This document shows positions 16,509 through 24,726 of a DNA stretch of 64,000 nucleotides, in pieces. The notes under the pieces were generated by a model that was not told the DNA's origin, did no database searches, and saw only the letters and a list, made by a program, of their open reading frames with translations. The position numbers were made by a program, and so were the translations under genes. The stretch is from WHSW01 sp963759295 (lineage in GTDB: Bacteria > Actinomycetota > Thermoleophilia > Solirubrobacterales > 70-9), in NCBI GenBank assembly GCA_963759295.1, contig CAVWYT010000006.1:1-64000 (forward strand). Direction: 5' to 3'. Positions within the stretch are counted from its first letter, which is position 1. The number at the start of each line of letters is the position of its first letter.

Positions 16509-18844
16509 CCGGCCGCTCCCATGCGCGCCGCGGCGACCGCCGCCTGGCCGTAGGAGACCCCGCCGTCGTTGGGGGGGAGCCGCTGCGGAATCAGGACGGC
16601 TATGCCGCTCGTCGAGAGCAGGCGAGCGGTCCGCTCGAGCAGGAGCCGGTTCTGAAACACCCCTCCGGCGAGCACGACGCGCCCGACCCCGCGCGCCTCG
16701 GCCGCGCGCTCACACGCCCGCGCCGTCGCGGACGCCAGGGCGTTGTGAAACCGAGCCGCAACGCGCTCAGCCGCGACTCCGCGCTGCAGGTCGCCGAGCA
16801 GCGCCCGCACGGTCGCCCGCGCGTCGATCACCGTTTCCGGCTCCGCCGCGCCGCCCGCTCGCAGCGGCATCGGGTAGGCGACACGCTCATCTCTGTCGCA
16901 CAGCGACTCGAGCTCGGCCGCCGCCTGACCCTCGTAGCTCACCCTGGCCCGCAGGCCGCACAGCGCCGCGACCGCGTCGAACAGCCTGCCTACGCTCGAG
17001 GTCCGGGGTGAGTTGACGCCGGCAGCCAGCAGCGAGCAGACCGCATCCCAATCCGTCGCCGTGACCTGTGCGCGCAGCGCTCGCGGCGGCTCGGGGGTGC
17101 GCTCGTCAAGCGCTGCGGCCAGCCACGCGGCGGCCATCCGCCATGGCTCGCGCACGGCCGCGTCGCCGCCGGGCAGCCCGACCGCGAACAGCATCCCGAC
17201 GCGCTCGTAAGCGGCCAGGTCGCCGAACAGCAGCTCGCCACCCCACACGGTGCCGTCCGGACCGTGGCCGCTGCCATCGAAGATCGCGCCGATCGCGGCC
17301 GCGCCGGCGCCCTCCCCGTGCTCGGCCAGGCAGGCGGCGAGGTGAGCGTGGTGATGCTGAACGGGCACCCGCTCGACCCCCGGTCGTTCGAGCGCGTAGC
17401 GCGTCGAGAGATAGTCGGGATGCAGGTCATGGGCGATGACCTCGGCGTCGACTGCGAACAGACGCCGAAAATGCGAGATCCCCGTCGCGAACGAGTTCAG
17501 CGTCTCGTAGTTCTTGAGGTCGCCGATGTGATGTCCGACCCAGGCGCGGTCGCCCTTCGCGAGGCAGAAGGTGTTCTTGAGCTCGGCGCCGCAGGCGAGA
17601 ATCGGCCGCGCCGCCTCGAGCGGCAGGGGCAGGCCCTCCGGCACGTAGCCGCGGGAGCGGCGGATCAGCAGCGGCGCCGCCCGCAGGCTCGGGGCGAGCG
17701 AGCGCAGCACCGAGTCGTCGGTTCGGACGTGGATCGGGCGGTCGTGAAGCAGGAACGCATCGGCGATCCCGGCCAGCCGCGCCAGGGCGTCGAGATCCTC
17801 ATATGCGATCGGCTCGTCGGAGACGTTGCCCGAGGTCATCACCAGCGCCTCCCCCGTGCCCGCCAGCAGCAGGTGGTGCAGCGGCGAGTAGGGCAGCATG
17901 ACGCCGAGATCGGGGGAGCCGGGGGCGACGCTCGCCGCCACGGCCGCCTGCGCCCGGCGGCGAGCGATCACGATCGGTCGCTGGCGCCCCGTCAGCAGCG
18001 CCTGCTCGGCCGGCGTCAACTCGACCAGCGACGCCGCCGCCTCCAGGCTCGGTGCCATCAGCGCGAAGGGACGGTCCTCGCGGTGCTTGGCTTGGCGAAG
18101 CCGTCGCACCGCGCGCTCGTCGCCGGCGAGGCAGGCGAGATGAAAGCCGCCGATGCCCTTGACGGCGAGGATCGCGCCGTCGCCGAGCATCCGCGTCGCG
18201 GCCTCGACCGGGTCGCCGGCGGCGGCGGCGAGCGGGGCGCCGTCACGGCCGGCGAGCCAAGCCCGGGGCCCGCAGGCCGGACAGGCGTTGGGCTGCGCGT
18301 GAAAGCGCCGGTCCCCGGGATCGTCGTACTCGGCGCTGCAGAGCGTGCACATCTCGAACCCGGCCATCGTGGTCGCCGCGCGGTCGTAGGGGACCCCGGT
18401 CACGATCGTGAACCGCGGACCGCAATTGGTGCAGTTGATGAACGGGTAGCGGTAACGCCGGTCGGCGGGATCGGCGAGCTCGACCAGGCACTCGGCGCAG
18501 GTCGCGGTGTCGGCGGAGACCATCGCGACCGGCTCGCCGCGGCTCTCGGAGTCGAGGATGCGGAACTCGCGCTCGCCGGTCGGCGTCAGGTCGGCGGCGT
18601 CGATCGCCGCCGGCGCCGCCAGCGGCGGCGCCTCAGACGCGAGCCGTTCCAGGAACCCCTCGACGTCGGCGCCATCGCCCTCGACCTCGAGCCGAACGCC
18701 GCGCTCGTCGTTGCGCACCCAGCCCGCGAGCCTCAGCTCCTGCGCGAGGCGGTAGACATGAGGCCGGAACCCGACGCCCTGCACGGTGCCGAGCACCCGG
18801 ACGCCGAGCCGGCGCCGCTGCAGGGATCTCGCGGGCGCCGCCAT
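16505..18844 (-). CDS. hypF: Carbamoyltransferase HypF
   Basis: A 779-aa enzyme that makes the thiocarbamate on HypE from carbamoyl phosphate, the source of the CN ligands of the NiFe site. Domains in order: acylphosphatase-like (GTVQGVGFRPHVYRLA, residues ~19-34), a double zinc finger with CAEC, CTNC, CTLC and CPAC pairs (~115-190), a YrdC-like domain (~200-390) with ILAVKGIGGFHLACLA, and a Kae1-like C-terminal half with the metal ligands of VQHHHAHLAACLAEHG and the closing VVLAGGVFQNRLLLE. Length is standard. Start overlaps the tandem-SIS stop by one base (TGATG). Confidence 0.97.
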   Translation of the reverse strand: MAAPARSLQRRRLGVRVLGTVQGVGFRPHVYRLAQELRLAGWVRNDERGVRLEVEGDGADVEGFLERLASEAPPLAAPAAIDAADLTPTGEREFRILDSESRGEPVAMVSADTATCAECLVELADPADRRYRYPFINCTNCGPRFTIVTGVPYDRAATTMAGFEMCTLCSAEYDDPGDRRFHAQPNACPACGPRAWLAGRDGAPLAAAAGDPVEAATRMLGDGAILAVKGIGGFHLACLAGDERAVRRLRQAKHREDRPFALMAPSLEAAASLVELTPAEQALLTGRQRPIVIARRRAQAAVAASVAPGSPDLGVMLPYSPLHHLLLAGTGEALVMTSGNVSDEPIAYEDLDALARLAGIADAFLLHDRPIHVRTDDSVLRSLAPSLRAAPLLIRRSRGYVPEGLPLPLEAARPILACGAELKNTFCLAKGDRAWVGHHIGDLKNYETLNSFATGISHFRRLFAVDAEVIAHDLHPDYLSTRYALERPGVERVPVQHHHAHLAACLAEHGEGAGAAAIGAIFDGSGHGPDGTVWGGELLFGDLAAYERVGMLFAVGLPGGDAAVREPWRMAAAWLAAALDERTPEPPRALRAQVTATDWDAVCSLLAAGVNSPRTSSVGRLFDAVAALCGLRARVSYEGQAAAELESLCDRDERVAYPMPLRAGGAAEPETVIDARATVRALLGDLQRGVAAERVAARFHNALASATARACERAAEARGVGRVVLAGGVFQNRLLLERTARLLSTSGIAVLIPQRLPPNDGGVSYGQAAVAAARMGAAG

Positions 18845-20067
18845 CAGGGGCCACCGGCCTCGATCAGCTCGCGAAGCACGTGGTAGGCGCTGGCCTGCGC
18901 TTCCTGGATTCGCGGGATGTGCTGAGAGCGGCTGACGACGACGTGGTCGGCGAGCGACTCGTCGGCGATTCGGCCGCCGTCGTAGCCGACCATCGCCAGT
19001 GTCGCCGCGCCCCGGCGGCGGGCCTCGACCAGCGCCGCGATCAGGTTCTCAGAGCTGCCGCTGGTCGAAAACGCGATCAGCATGTCCTCTGGGCGCGCGT
19101 AGGCGATCACCTGCCGTGAGAAGATCCGGTCGACGCCGACGTCGTTGGCGATCGCGGTGAGGATCGACGGGTCCTCGGTCAGGTCGATCGCCGCGCGCCG
19201 CGGCCAGCCGGTGCTGGGAGGCGGGTGGCGCATATCGGCCACCAGGTCGGCCGCGTCGGTCGCCGAGCCGCCGTTGCCACAGGCGAGCAGCCGTCCGCCT
19301 GCGTCGAGTCGCCGGCGCAGCGCCGCGGCGGCGCCGAGCAGCACCTCGCTTCCTTCGGCGAGCGTCTGGGCGCGCAGCTCCGAGACCTCCGCCGCCTTCG
19401 CCAGCGCCGAGCGGCGCACGTCGTCGGTGACCTGGTCGAGGTCGTGCTCGGATTCGCCCAGGAACGGATACAGGAAGCTCGACTCGCCGCTGTCGTGAAC
19501 CGGGCGCTGCGCTCGCCCCGAGAGCAGCCCGCGATGATCGAAGAACACATGGACCAGCTCCCAGAGCACGTGGTACAGGGTCTCGATCAGCTCCTGGCGC
19601 ACCAGCGGGTCGTCGTCGGGCGGCTCGAAGGTCCACTCGGCTCCGGCGGGCGCGAAGGCGATCGTCAGGCAACCGCGCGCGCGGGCGATCCGCACCGCAT
19701 TGGCCAACTCGCCGCTCGGGTCCTGCTCGACGCCGAAGGCGATCAATATGTCGCCCCGCTCCGCGATCAGCTCGACCTGGTCGATGAGTGGCTCGCCCTC
19801 CGTCGCGAGTCCGAGCGCCGGCAGCGCGCGCTTGCCGACGATCACCGGGTGGACGAACTCGACCGCGACATGGCGCACGTCTGTGCGCGACGCCGCAGAG
19901 CGGCCGACCGCGAGCAGGCGGCCGCCGGCGGCGAAGCGCTCGGCCATCTGATGACAGCAGCGGGCGAGTCCGGCGGCCTCACTGTCGAAGAAGCTCCTGT
20001 TCGCCCGCACGCGGCGCTCGAGCGCGCGTTCGATCGTCGATGACAGGAGGGACGGGCCGGCGCTCAT
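18844..20067 (-). CDS. Tandem SIS-domain protein (GmhA-like)
   Basis: A 407-aa protein with two sugar-isomerase (SIS) domains. The N-terminal one (~1-190) is degenerate, with AVGRSAASRTDVRHVAVEF where the phosphosugar loop should be. The C-terminal one (~215-405) keeps GmhA-type motifs: LLACGNGGSATDAADLVADM, then FSTSGSSENLIAAL, and a final Glu/His helix (RIQEAQASAYHVLRELIE). Known GmhA converts sedoheptulose 7-phosphate. Here the gene sits between a membrane protein and hypF with overlaps on both sides (ATGA and TGATG), which suggests a link to the hydrogenase rather than to heptose synthesis. Its role there is unknown. Confidence 0.8.
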   Translation of the reverse strand: MSAGPSLLSSTIERALERRVRANRSFFDSEAAGLARCCHQMAERFAAGGRLLAVGRSAASRTDVRHVAVEFVHPVIVGKRALPALGLATEGEPLIDQVELIAERGDILIAFGVEQDPSGELANAVRIARARGCLTIAFAPAGAEWTFEPPDDDPLVRQELIETLYHVLWELVHVFFDHRGLLSGRAQRPVHDSGESSFLYPFLGESEHDLDQVTDDVRRSALAKAAEVSELRAQTLAEGSEVLLGAAAALRRRLDAGGRLLACGNGGSATDAADLVADMRHPPPSTGWPRRAAIDLTEDPSILTAIANDVGVDRIFSRQVIAYARPEDMLIAFSTSGSSENLIAALVEARRRGAATLAMVGYDGGRIADESLADHVVVSRSQHIPRIQEAQASAYHVLRELIEAGGP

Positions 20068-20543
20068 CTCTGCGGCCTCCTCCGGGTTTCGGCGAGCACG
20101 AACCCGTAGAGCAGATGGTCGACCGCGAACGCGATTCTCTCGGCCGCGCGCCCGCGGCGGGCCTGGGAGAGGCCGAGCAGCGGCGCGATTCCGGCCTCGA
20201 ATCCGAGCCAGACGAGAAGCCCGTAGGCGGGCCCGGCCCAAGCGCGCAGCCGAAGCGTCTCGGGCAGCGCGGAGAACGCCGCCCCGCCGACGGCGCCGTA
20301 GCCCCAGTGCGCGACGATGATCGCCGGTCGGCGCCGCCGCCGGGGCAGCCTGCGCAGCAGCCCGTGCGCCCGCTGTCTGAAGATCGCCTCCGGCGGGGTC
20401 TCCTCGACGATGCCGACGAGCGCGGTGAAGTTCCTCATCCCGGTCATCGCCATCGCCCCGATCGTCCCCCGCAGGGCGCCGTGCGCGAGCATCGCTCCGG
20501 GCGACTCGGGCGGCGCGGGCCCCTTCTCCAACCCGTGCTCCAT
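20064..20543 (-). CDS. Membrane protein in hydrogenase operon
   Basis: A 159-aa protein with about three or four hydrophobic segments (GALRGTIGAMAMTGM, YGAVGGAAFSALP, AGPAYGLLVWLGFEAGIAPL and FAVDHLLYGFVLA). The ATG at 20543 lies five bases after the hypB stop, and its own stop overlaps the SIS start. Arg-rich loops between segments suggest inner-membrane location with the positive side inside. I do not recognise the family. Possible jobs are membrane docking of the hydrogenase or assembly; both are speculation from position. Confidence 0.65.
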   Translation of the reverse strand: MEHGLEKGPAPPESPGAMLAHGALRGTIGAMAMTGMRNFTALVGIVEETPPEAIFRQRAHGLLRRLPRRRRRPAIIVAHWGYGAVGGAAFSALPETLRLRAWAGPAYGLLVWLGFEAGIAPLLGLSQARRGRAAERIAFAVDHLLYGFVLAETRRRPQR

Positions 20544-20548
20544 CGCCG

Positions 20549-21229
20549 CTAGGCCGAGACCGCGATCCGCTGCGGCAGGCGCTCGAGCCAGCGGCGCCAG
20601 CCCTCGACCCCCTCGCCGGTGCGGGCGCTGATCAGCAGGGTCTCGGCGCCCGGATTTACGACCTCTACGTTGGCGAGCAGCCGGTCGAGGTCGAAATCGA
20701 GATGGTCGAGGAGGTCGATCTTGTTCACCACCACGAGCTCGCAGGCTCGGAACATGAGCGGGTACTTGAGCGGCTTGTCGTCGCCTTCGGTGACCGAGCA
20801 GATCATCGCTCGGGCGTCCTCGCCGACCCGGAACTCGGCCGGGCAGACGAGGTTGCCGACGTTCTCGATCACCAGCAGATCGATCTCCTCGAGGGGCAGC
20901 TTCGGAAGCGCCGCCCGGACCATGTTCGCGTCGAGGTGGCACTCGCCGCCGAACCCGGCCCCGGTGTTGAGTTGGGTCACCGGGACATGCAGGGCGGCGA
21001 TCCGGTCGGCGTCGAGCGATCCCTGAACGTCACCCTCCAGGACGCCCGCCCGGACCCCATCGAGGTCGGCCAGCGAGCGCTCGAGCAGCGTCGTCTTGCC
21101 CGACCCCGGAGCGCTCATCAGGTTGACGACCGCGACCCCGGCGCGGTCGAAGTCCTCACGGTTGGCGCGCGCGATCGTCTCGTTGGCGCCGAGCGCGTCC
21201 TCGGCGACCGTGACCTTGGTTCGATGCAT
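20549..21229 (-). CDS. hypB: Hydrogenase nickel-incorporation GTPase HypB
   Basis: A 226-aa GTPase that with HypA delivers Ni to the large subunit. The P-loop APGSGKTTLLERSL is near residue 40, EGDVQGSLDADRI carries switch/metal residues, GECHLDANMV the conserved Cys-His metal site, and VVVNKIDLLDHLDFD the guanine-specifying NKxD. No His-rich N-terminal tail or CXXCGC motif is present, so nickel storage is not expected. It follows the 35-aa peptide gene by 13 bp. Confidence 0.96.
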   Translation of the reverse strand: MHRTKVTVAEDALGANETIARANREDFDRAGVAVVNLMSAPGSGKTTLLERSLADLDGVRAGVLEGDVQGSLDADRIAALHVPVTQLNTGAGFGGECHLDANMVRAALPKLPLEEIDLLVIENVGNLVCPAEFRVGEDARAMICSVTEGDDKPLKYPLMFRACELVVVNKIDLLDHLDFDLDRLLANVEVVNPGAETLLISARTGEGVEGWRRWLERLPQRIAVSA

Positions 21230-21242
21230 TCCCGTCCTCCGA

Positions 21243-21350
21243 CTACATCTGCCTGATCTTCAGATACCTGCGGATCTCCGGCGCCTGCGTCGCGATCGCC
21301 GCGGCGACGAGGCCGCCGGCCGCCAGCAGGCCGATCACGCCTTTGCTCAT
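21243..21350 (-). CDS. 35-aa single-span membrane peptide (DUF6893-like)
   Basis: A 35-codon gene encoding MSKGVIGLLAAGGLVAAAIA followed by a basic tail (TQAPEIRRYLKIRQM). It is a single hydrophobic helix with a positively charged C-terminal end. Its ATG overlaps the protease stop (ATGA, 21347-21350), a strong argument that it is translated. Tiny proteins of this pattern are known in actinobacterial genomes as a DUF6893-like group; that name is from memory and not checked. It may help to assemble or anchor the hydrogenase, but no function is known. Confidence 0.75.
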   Translation of the reverse strand: MSKGVIGLLAAGGLVAAAIATQAPEIRRYLKIRQM

Positions 21351-22165
21351 CTCGCTTCCTCCTTGTCTGTGCTTGGGAGACCAATCAGCTCGTCGATGAG
21401 TCCCTCGACCAACTCCACGGCCCGGCCGGCGGCGGCGGCGACCGGAGCGCTGAGCTCGGCGACGATCTCGTCCTCGGAGTCGTCGACGCTCCGCTGCGGC
21501 TCGCAGCCGACCAGCAGGACGCGGTCCGGCACCCGGCCGAGCTCGCGCGCGAGCGCCAGCACCTTGACCGGATCCATCCCGTGCGCGTCGAGCCCGACGG
21601 GCTCAGCGGCGAGCTCGGGCTCGATCACGAACAGGGTCCCCGGCGGCTCGCCGCGCGGAACCGCGTCGATCAGGATCGCGGCGTCGTGACCGTCGCCGAG
21701 CTCGTAGACGAGGTCGAGGCCGCGGATGCCGAAGTCGTCGACCTGGACACCGGGCGGCAGCGGCCGCTCGGCCAGCCTGCGGGCGACCTCGACGCCGAAT
21801 CCGTCGTCGGCGAGAAAGACGTTGCCGATCCCGGCGACCAGGACTCGACTCGAGTACGCCTGCTGGTCGAGCGGCTCGAGCTCCTCGGGGCTGAAGAAGA
21901 AGCGATGGCCGGGCCGGCGCCGCTCGCCGAGGTCGCGCCCGGGGTCCTCCTCGACCGTGACCGCGAGCTGGATCCCGCCCTCCAAGTCCTGCTCGATCGA
22001 GTCGACCACCGCCGTGCGTCCGGCCAGTGCGAGGTCGAAGACGTCGGCGCCTCGGCCGGGCCGCAGAAGCACGCGGCTGCCGCGACGGACTCGCGTTCCC
22101 GCGACCTCGACCGCGTCCGGGCCGGGCCGTTCGAGCTCCTCCCAGGGCGGGCGGTCGAGCGTCAT
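21347..22165 (-). CDS. hhyD: Hydrogenase maturation protease (HyaD/HycI-like) with N-terminal extension
   Basis: A 272-aa protein. The C-terminal part from residue ~105 is a HyaD-type endopeptidase: VLVAGIGNVFLADDGFGVEV, then VQVDDFGIRGLDLVYEL, and the Ni ligand triad region with HGMDPVKVLALARELG. It should clip the C-terminal tail of HhyL after Ni insertion. The first ~100 residues (RGSRVLLRPGRGADVFDLAL ...) form an extra beta-rich domain not present in HyaD or HycI, which are about 160-195 aa. The start overlaps the upstream stop (ATGA). The name hhyD follows usage for this hydrogenase type. Confidence 0.85.
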   Translation of the reverse strand: MTLDRPPWEELERPGPDAVEVAGTRVRRGSRVLLRPGRGADVFDLALAGRTAVVDSIEQDLEGGIQLAVTVEEDPGRDLGERRRPGHRFFFSPEELEPLDQQAYSSRVLVAGIGNVFLADDGFGVEVARRLAERPLPPGVQVDDFGIRGLDLVYELGDGHDAAILIDAVPRGEPPGTLFVIEPELAAEPVGLDAHGMDPVKVLALARELGRVPDRVLLVGCEPQRSVDDSEDEIVAELSAPVAAAAGRAVELVEGLIDELIGLPSTDKEEAR

Positions 22166-23178
22166 CGCGGCCGAGCCATCCCGAACTCGCGGATCGTGCC
22201 GTGGAGGCGCATCAACTGCTCGTCGCTGAGCGCCTCGGTCCGTTCCAGGATCTCGCGCGTGCGCGGGTCCGAATCGCGCATCTCGGCCTTCTCCTCATCG
22301 GTGAGGCTGAGGATGTTCAGCACCAGCAGCTGATCGATCTCACCGCCGTCGAAGAGGTCACCGGGGCTCTCGGGCGCGATCCGGGGATGGTCCTCGAGGA
22401 TGATCGGCGAGGAGAGCAGGGTCGAGCGGTCCTCCGGCTCGCCGACGAGCACCGGCCAGGTGCCCGCGTTGCGACACGCCGCCGCCGCCTCAGCGAGCTC
22501 GTTCGGCGGGTCGGTGAGCGAAACGAACTCTCCGGCGGACGCGCGCAGCACGGTGTGCGTGGAGCAGAAGCTGCGCCGCAGGGCCGCATCCCGCGGCCCG
22601 TCGGCGGCCGAGGGGGTCGTGTTCGCGATCAGCACCGTGAGCCGGTGAAGCTCCTCACCGAGCGGCTCGGCCTCGACCTCGATCGAGCCCGCCAGCCGCT
22701 CCCAGCTGCGCACCACCGCCCCGACTGGATCGCCCGCCGCGTCGGCCAGCTGCTCGAGCCGCTGACCCGCGTCGATCGCCACCGGTCGAGTGGCGCTGAC
22801 CGGTTCGTCGGCGACCACCAGCGGCGCCACGCTCAGCTCGCGCTCCACCGCCTCGTCCCAGGCGAGGTACCGGCTCTCGCCGACGACCAGCTCCTCGACT
22901 CGCTCCAGCCCCGCGGACGTCCGGCGCGCGACCTCGCGGCGGATCACGTGCAGGAAGCGCACGCTGACGTCGACCCGCGCACCCGGCGCCGCCCGGAGCA
23001 GGCATTGGGTCTGCATCTGCCAGGGATCATCGTCCCTGACCTCGCTGTGCGAGCGCGGGTAGACGCCGCCGAAGGTCCAACGCCGTTGGTTCTTGGTCGC
23101 CGACCTGCGATACGGCCAGAGCACGTAGCCCTCGTAGAGGACCGCGTCGGCGATCTGGCGCACGGGGTCGGCGCTCAC
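22162..23178 (-). CDS. Hydrogenase-cluster protein of unknown function
   Basis: A 338-aa soluble protein starting at a GTG that overlaps the DUF6084 stop (GTGA). It opens with IADAVLYEGYVLWPYRRSAT and contains FGGVYPRSHSEVRDDDPWQM, a beta-rich middle with CSTHTVLRASAGEFVSLTDP, and an acidic helical end (LSLTDEEKAEMRDSDPRTRE). No catalytic motif or cofactor site is evident. Equivalent genes are expected in group 1h hydrogenase operons, as judged from the surrounding gene order. The role may be in assembly or in binding the electron acceptor; unproven. Confidence 0.75.
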   Translation of the reverse strand: MSADPVRQIADAVLYEGYVLWPYRRSATKNQRRWTFGGVYPRSHSEVRDDDPWQMQTQCLLRAAPGARVDVSVRFLHVIRREVARRTSAGLERVEELVVGESRYLAWDEAVERELSVAPLVVADEPVSATRPVAIDAGQRLEQLADAAGDPVGAVVRSWERLAGSIEVEAEPLGEELHRLTVLIANTTPSAADGPRDAALRRSFCSTHTVLRASAGEFVSLTDPPNELAEAAAACRNAGTWPVLVGEPEDRSTLLSSPIILEDHPRIAPESPGDLFDGGEIDQLLVLNILSLTDEEKAEMRDSDPRTREILERTEALSDEQLMRLHGTIREFGMARPR

Positions 23179-23867
23179 GTCGCCTCCTGCTCCAGCAGCG
23201 AGTCGAGCGCGGCCTCCCAGGTCGGCAGCGCGTTGCGCGACTTGTAGTCGTTGAGGCGCTCGAAGCTCTCGCGGTCCAGGCGCAGCCATGCCGCCCCCGG
23301 AAAGTGGCGTTCGATCGCTTCCTTCCAGATCCTCACCGGCAGTGCGAACTCGGCCTCGCTCTCCCAGGTGATCCGCGCAGTCTGCAGCTGCCCGGCGCCA
23401 TTGGCGTAGAAGACGGAGCCGCTGAACAAGAACTCGAGCGGGACCTCGCCGCGGTCGACGCCGTTGAAGTACTTCGAGGCCGCGACCTCGAGGTCGTAGC
23501 TGCAGGCCACCGGAAGCTCGACCACGGTGCTGTCGCAAAATGGCGCCACGGCGACGGTCGTGCGAACCCAAGGCAACGTCGACAGGGTCGCGCCCCAGCG
23601 ATCGGGCGTCCCGAAGAGCTCGACCAGCCGCTGCTCGTCACCCTGGTCGTAGCCGCGTCTGCGAGCCGCGATCTGGATCTGGACATTGAGCAGCACGGCC
23701 CGGATCGCGACGCCCTGAGGGCCGTCGATCCGCAGCTCGAAGCTCAGGGTCGGCACCGCCGCGTGCGCGAGCACGGTCGCCCGCTCGACCTCGAACGAGA
23801 GCTCGGGAGGCTGCTCCGCACCGGCGGCGGCTCGCGCCGCAGCGGGCATGTCGACGCCCGGTCTCAA
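23175..23867 (-). CDS. DUF6084-type hydrogenase-cluster protein
   Basis: A 230-aa protein beginning at TTG 23867 (overlapping the upstream stop as TTGA) or at the ATG at 23849. It has alternating beta strands: PTLSFELRIDGPQGVAIRAV, VVELPVACSYDLEVAASKYF, and VPLEFLFSGSVFYANGAG. It ends with a helix holding FPGAAWLRLDRESFERLNDY. The layout fits proteins labelled DUF6084, which as far as I recall occur with actinobacterial-type [NiFe]-hydrogenases. The biochemical role is not known. It sits between the 69-aa protein and the 338-aa protein with overlaps on both sides. Confidence 0.75.
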   Translation of the reverse strand: MRPGVDMPAAARAAAGAEQPPELSFEVERATVLAHAAVPTLSFELRIDGPQGVAIRAVLLNVQIQIAARRRGYDQGDEQRLVELFGTPDRWGATLSTLPWVRTTVAVAPFCDSTVVELPVACSYDLEVAASKYFNGVDRGEVPLEFLFSGSVFYANGAGQLQTARITWESEAEFALPVRIWKEAIERHFPGAAWLRLDRESFERLNDYKSRNALPTWEAALDSLLEQEAT

Positions 23868-24073
23868 GCCGGAGAGAGGTTTGGCATGCTGGGGTCGATC
23901 GGATCGTGGGCGTCGGGGTTGACGCCGGTCGATGCGCGGGCCGTGCGGCGACCATCCGGCAGGTGGCCGGCCTGCTTTTCGTAATTGCCCTTCGAGTTGC
24001 CCTGCTTGATCCCGGGCGTGTGCGCGGGCAGATCGGGCTTCACATCGGTGTCGCCGGTGTTCACGTCGGTCAT
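23864..24073 (-). CDS. 69-aa conserved-looking small protein in hydrogenase operon
   Basis: A 69-aa polar protein, rich in Asp, Asn, Gly and Pro, with no Cys and no hydrophobic segment. It is probably unstructured on its own. The middle PGIKQGNSKGNYEKQAGHLP and the end PIDPSMPNLSPA look like conserved linear motifs. It overlaps both neighbours by four bases (ATGA upstream, TTGA downstream), so it is almost certainly translated. A small bridging or assembly factor is possible; no function is known. Confidence 0.7.
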   Translation of the reverse strand: MTDVNTGDTDVKPDLPAHTPGIKQGNSKGNYEKQAGHLPDGRRTARASTGVNPDAHDPIDPSMPNLSPA

Positions 24074-24723
24074 CGCTGTCTCCTATCGGTCTTTGAGCTT
24101 CGGTCGAGCTGGTTGAAGAAAGCGGCGATTTCCTCCCAGACCTCGGTGCCGCCGCTGAGGCCCTTCCAGCGGGTGCGGATCAATCCGACGAGCGCGTAGC
24201 ACTCGTCGATTGGCACGAGGTAGTACTGGCGCGCTCCGCGGGCGCGGTTGACGAGCAGCGCCTCGATGTCGGGCTGCATCTCGACGAGCCGCGGGTTGTC
24301 GGCCTCGATTTGCTGCCAGGCATCCAAGCCGAGCAGCGATTCGGTGGCGCCCATCGGGCTCGGGTAGAAGGCCATCACTTGGCCCTGCGTGGATGAGCGA
24401 AAGAAGAAGGCCATCTCGACCGGGATCCGGAGCCGCTCCCAGGCGAGGTCGGTGAGCTCGAAGTCGACCAGGTGCAGCCGGCGGTCGCCGACGAGGCGCA
24501 GGTTTCCCTGCGCCGCCGCCGGCCGGTCGAACAGCAGCGAACAAGCGCGGCAGGCGCAGCGAAGCTCGCCCGCCTCGAGGTCCAACAGGTGACGATGCTG
24601 GGCCGGAATCGACTCGCCGCAGAGCTCGCAACGCTCGTCCTCGGGCTCGCGCCGACCGACTCGCGGCGCTTGGGCCAGCCTTCCGAGCCGCGATGCGGCG
24701 AGGGTCTTGGCGGCGGCGCTCAT
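24070..24723 (-). CDS. DUF5947-type hydrogenase-cluster protein
   Basis: A 217-aa protein. Near the N-terminus are two Cys pairs: CELCGESIPAQHRHLLDLE followed by LRCACRACSLLFDRPAA, which can form a zinc or iron site. The remainder (LVDFELTDLAWERLRIPVEM, then FFFRSSTQGQVMAFYPSPMG and a Trp-rich end WKGLSGGTEVWEEIAAFF) matches what I know as DUF5947, found with group 1h hydrogenases. It starts three bases after the hhyE stop. The role is not established; metal handling or electron transfer is possible from the Cys sites. Confidence 0.8.
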   Translation of the reverse strand: MSAAAKTLAASRLGRLAQAPRVGRREPEDERCELCGESIPAQHRHLLDLEAGELRCACRACSLLFDRPAAAQGNLRLVGDRRLHLVDFELTDLAWERLRIPVEMAFFFRSSTQGQVMAFYPSPMGATESLLGLDAWQQIEADNPRLVEMQPDIEALLVNRARGARQYYLVPIDECYALVGLIRTRWKGLSGGTEVWEEIAAFFNQLDRSSKTDRRQR

Positions 24724-24726
24724 CGC

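Noticed and set aside
17264..18886. A 540-codon open frame on the plus strand opposite hypF and the end of the SIS gene
   Set aside because: It is a shadow of high-GC codon bias: composition is Arg/Gly/Ala-rich without motifs, and the minus-strand genes have full family signatures.
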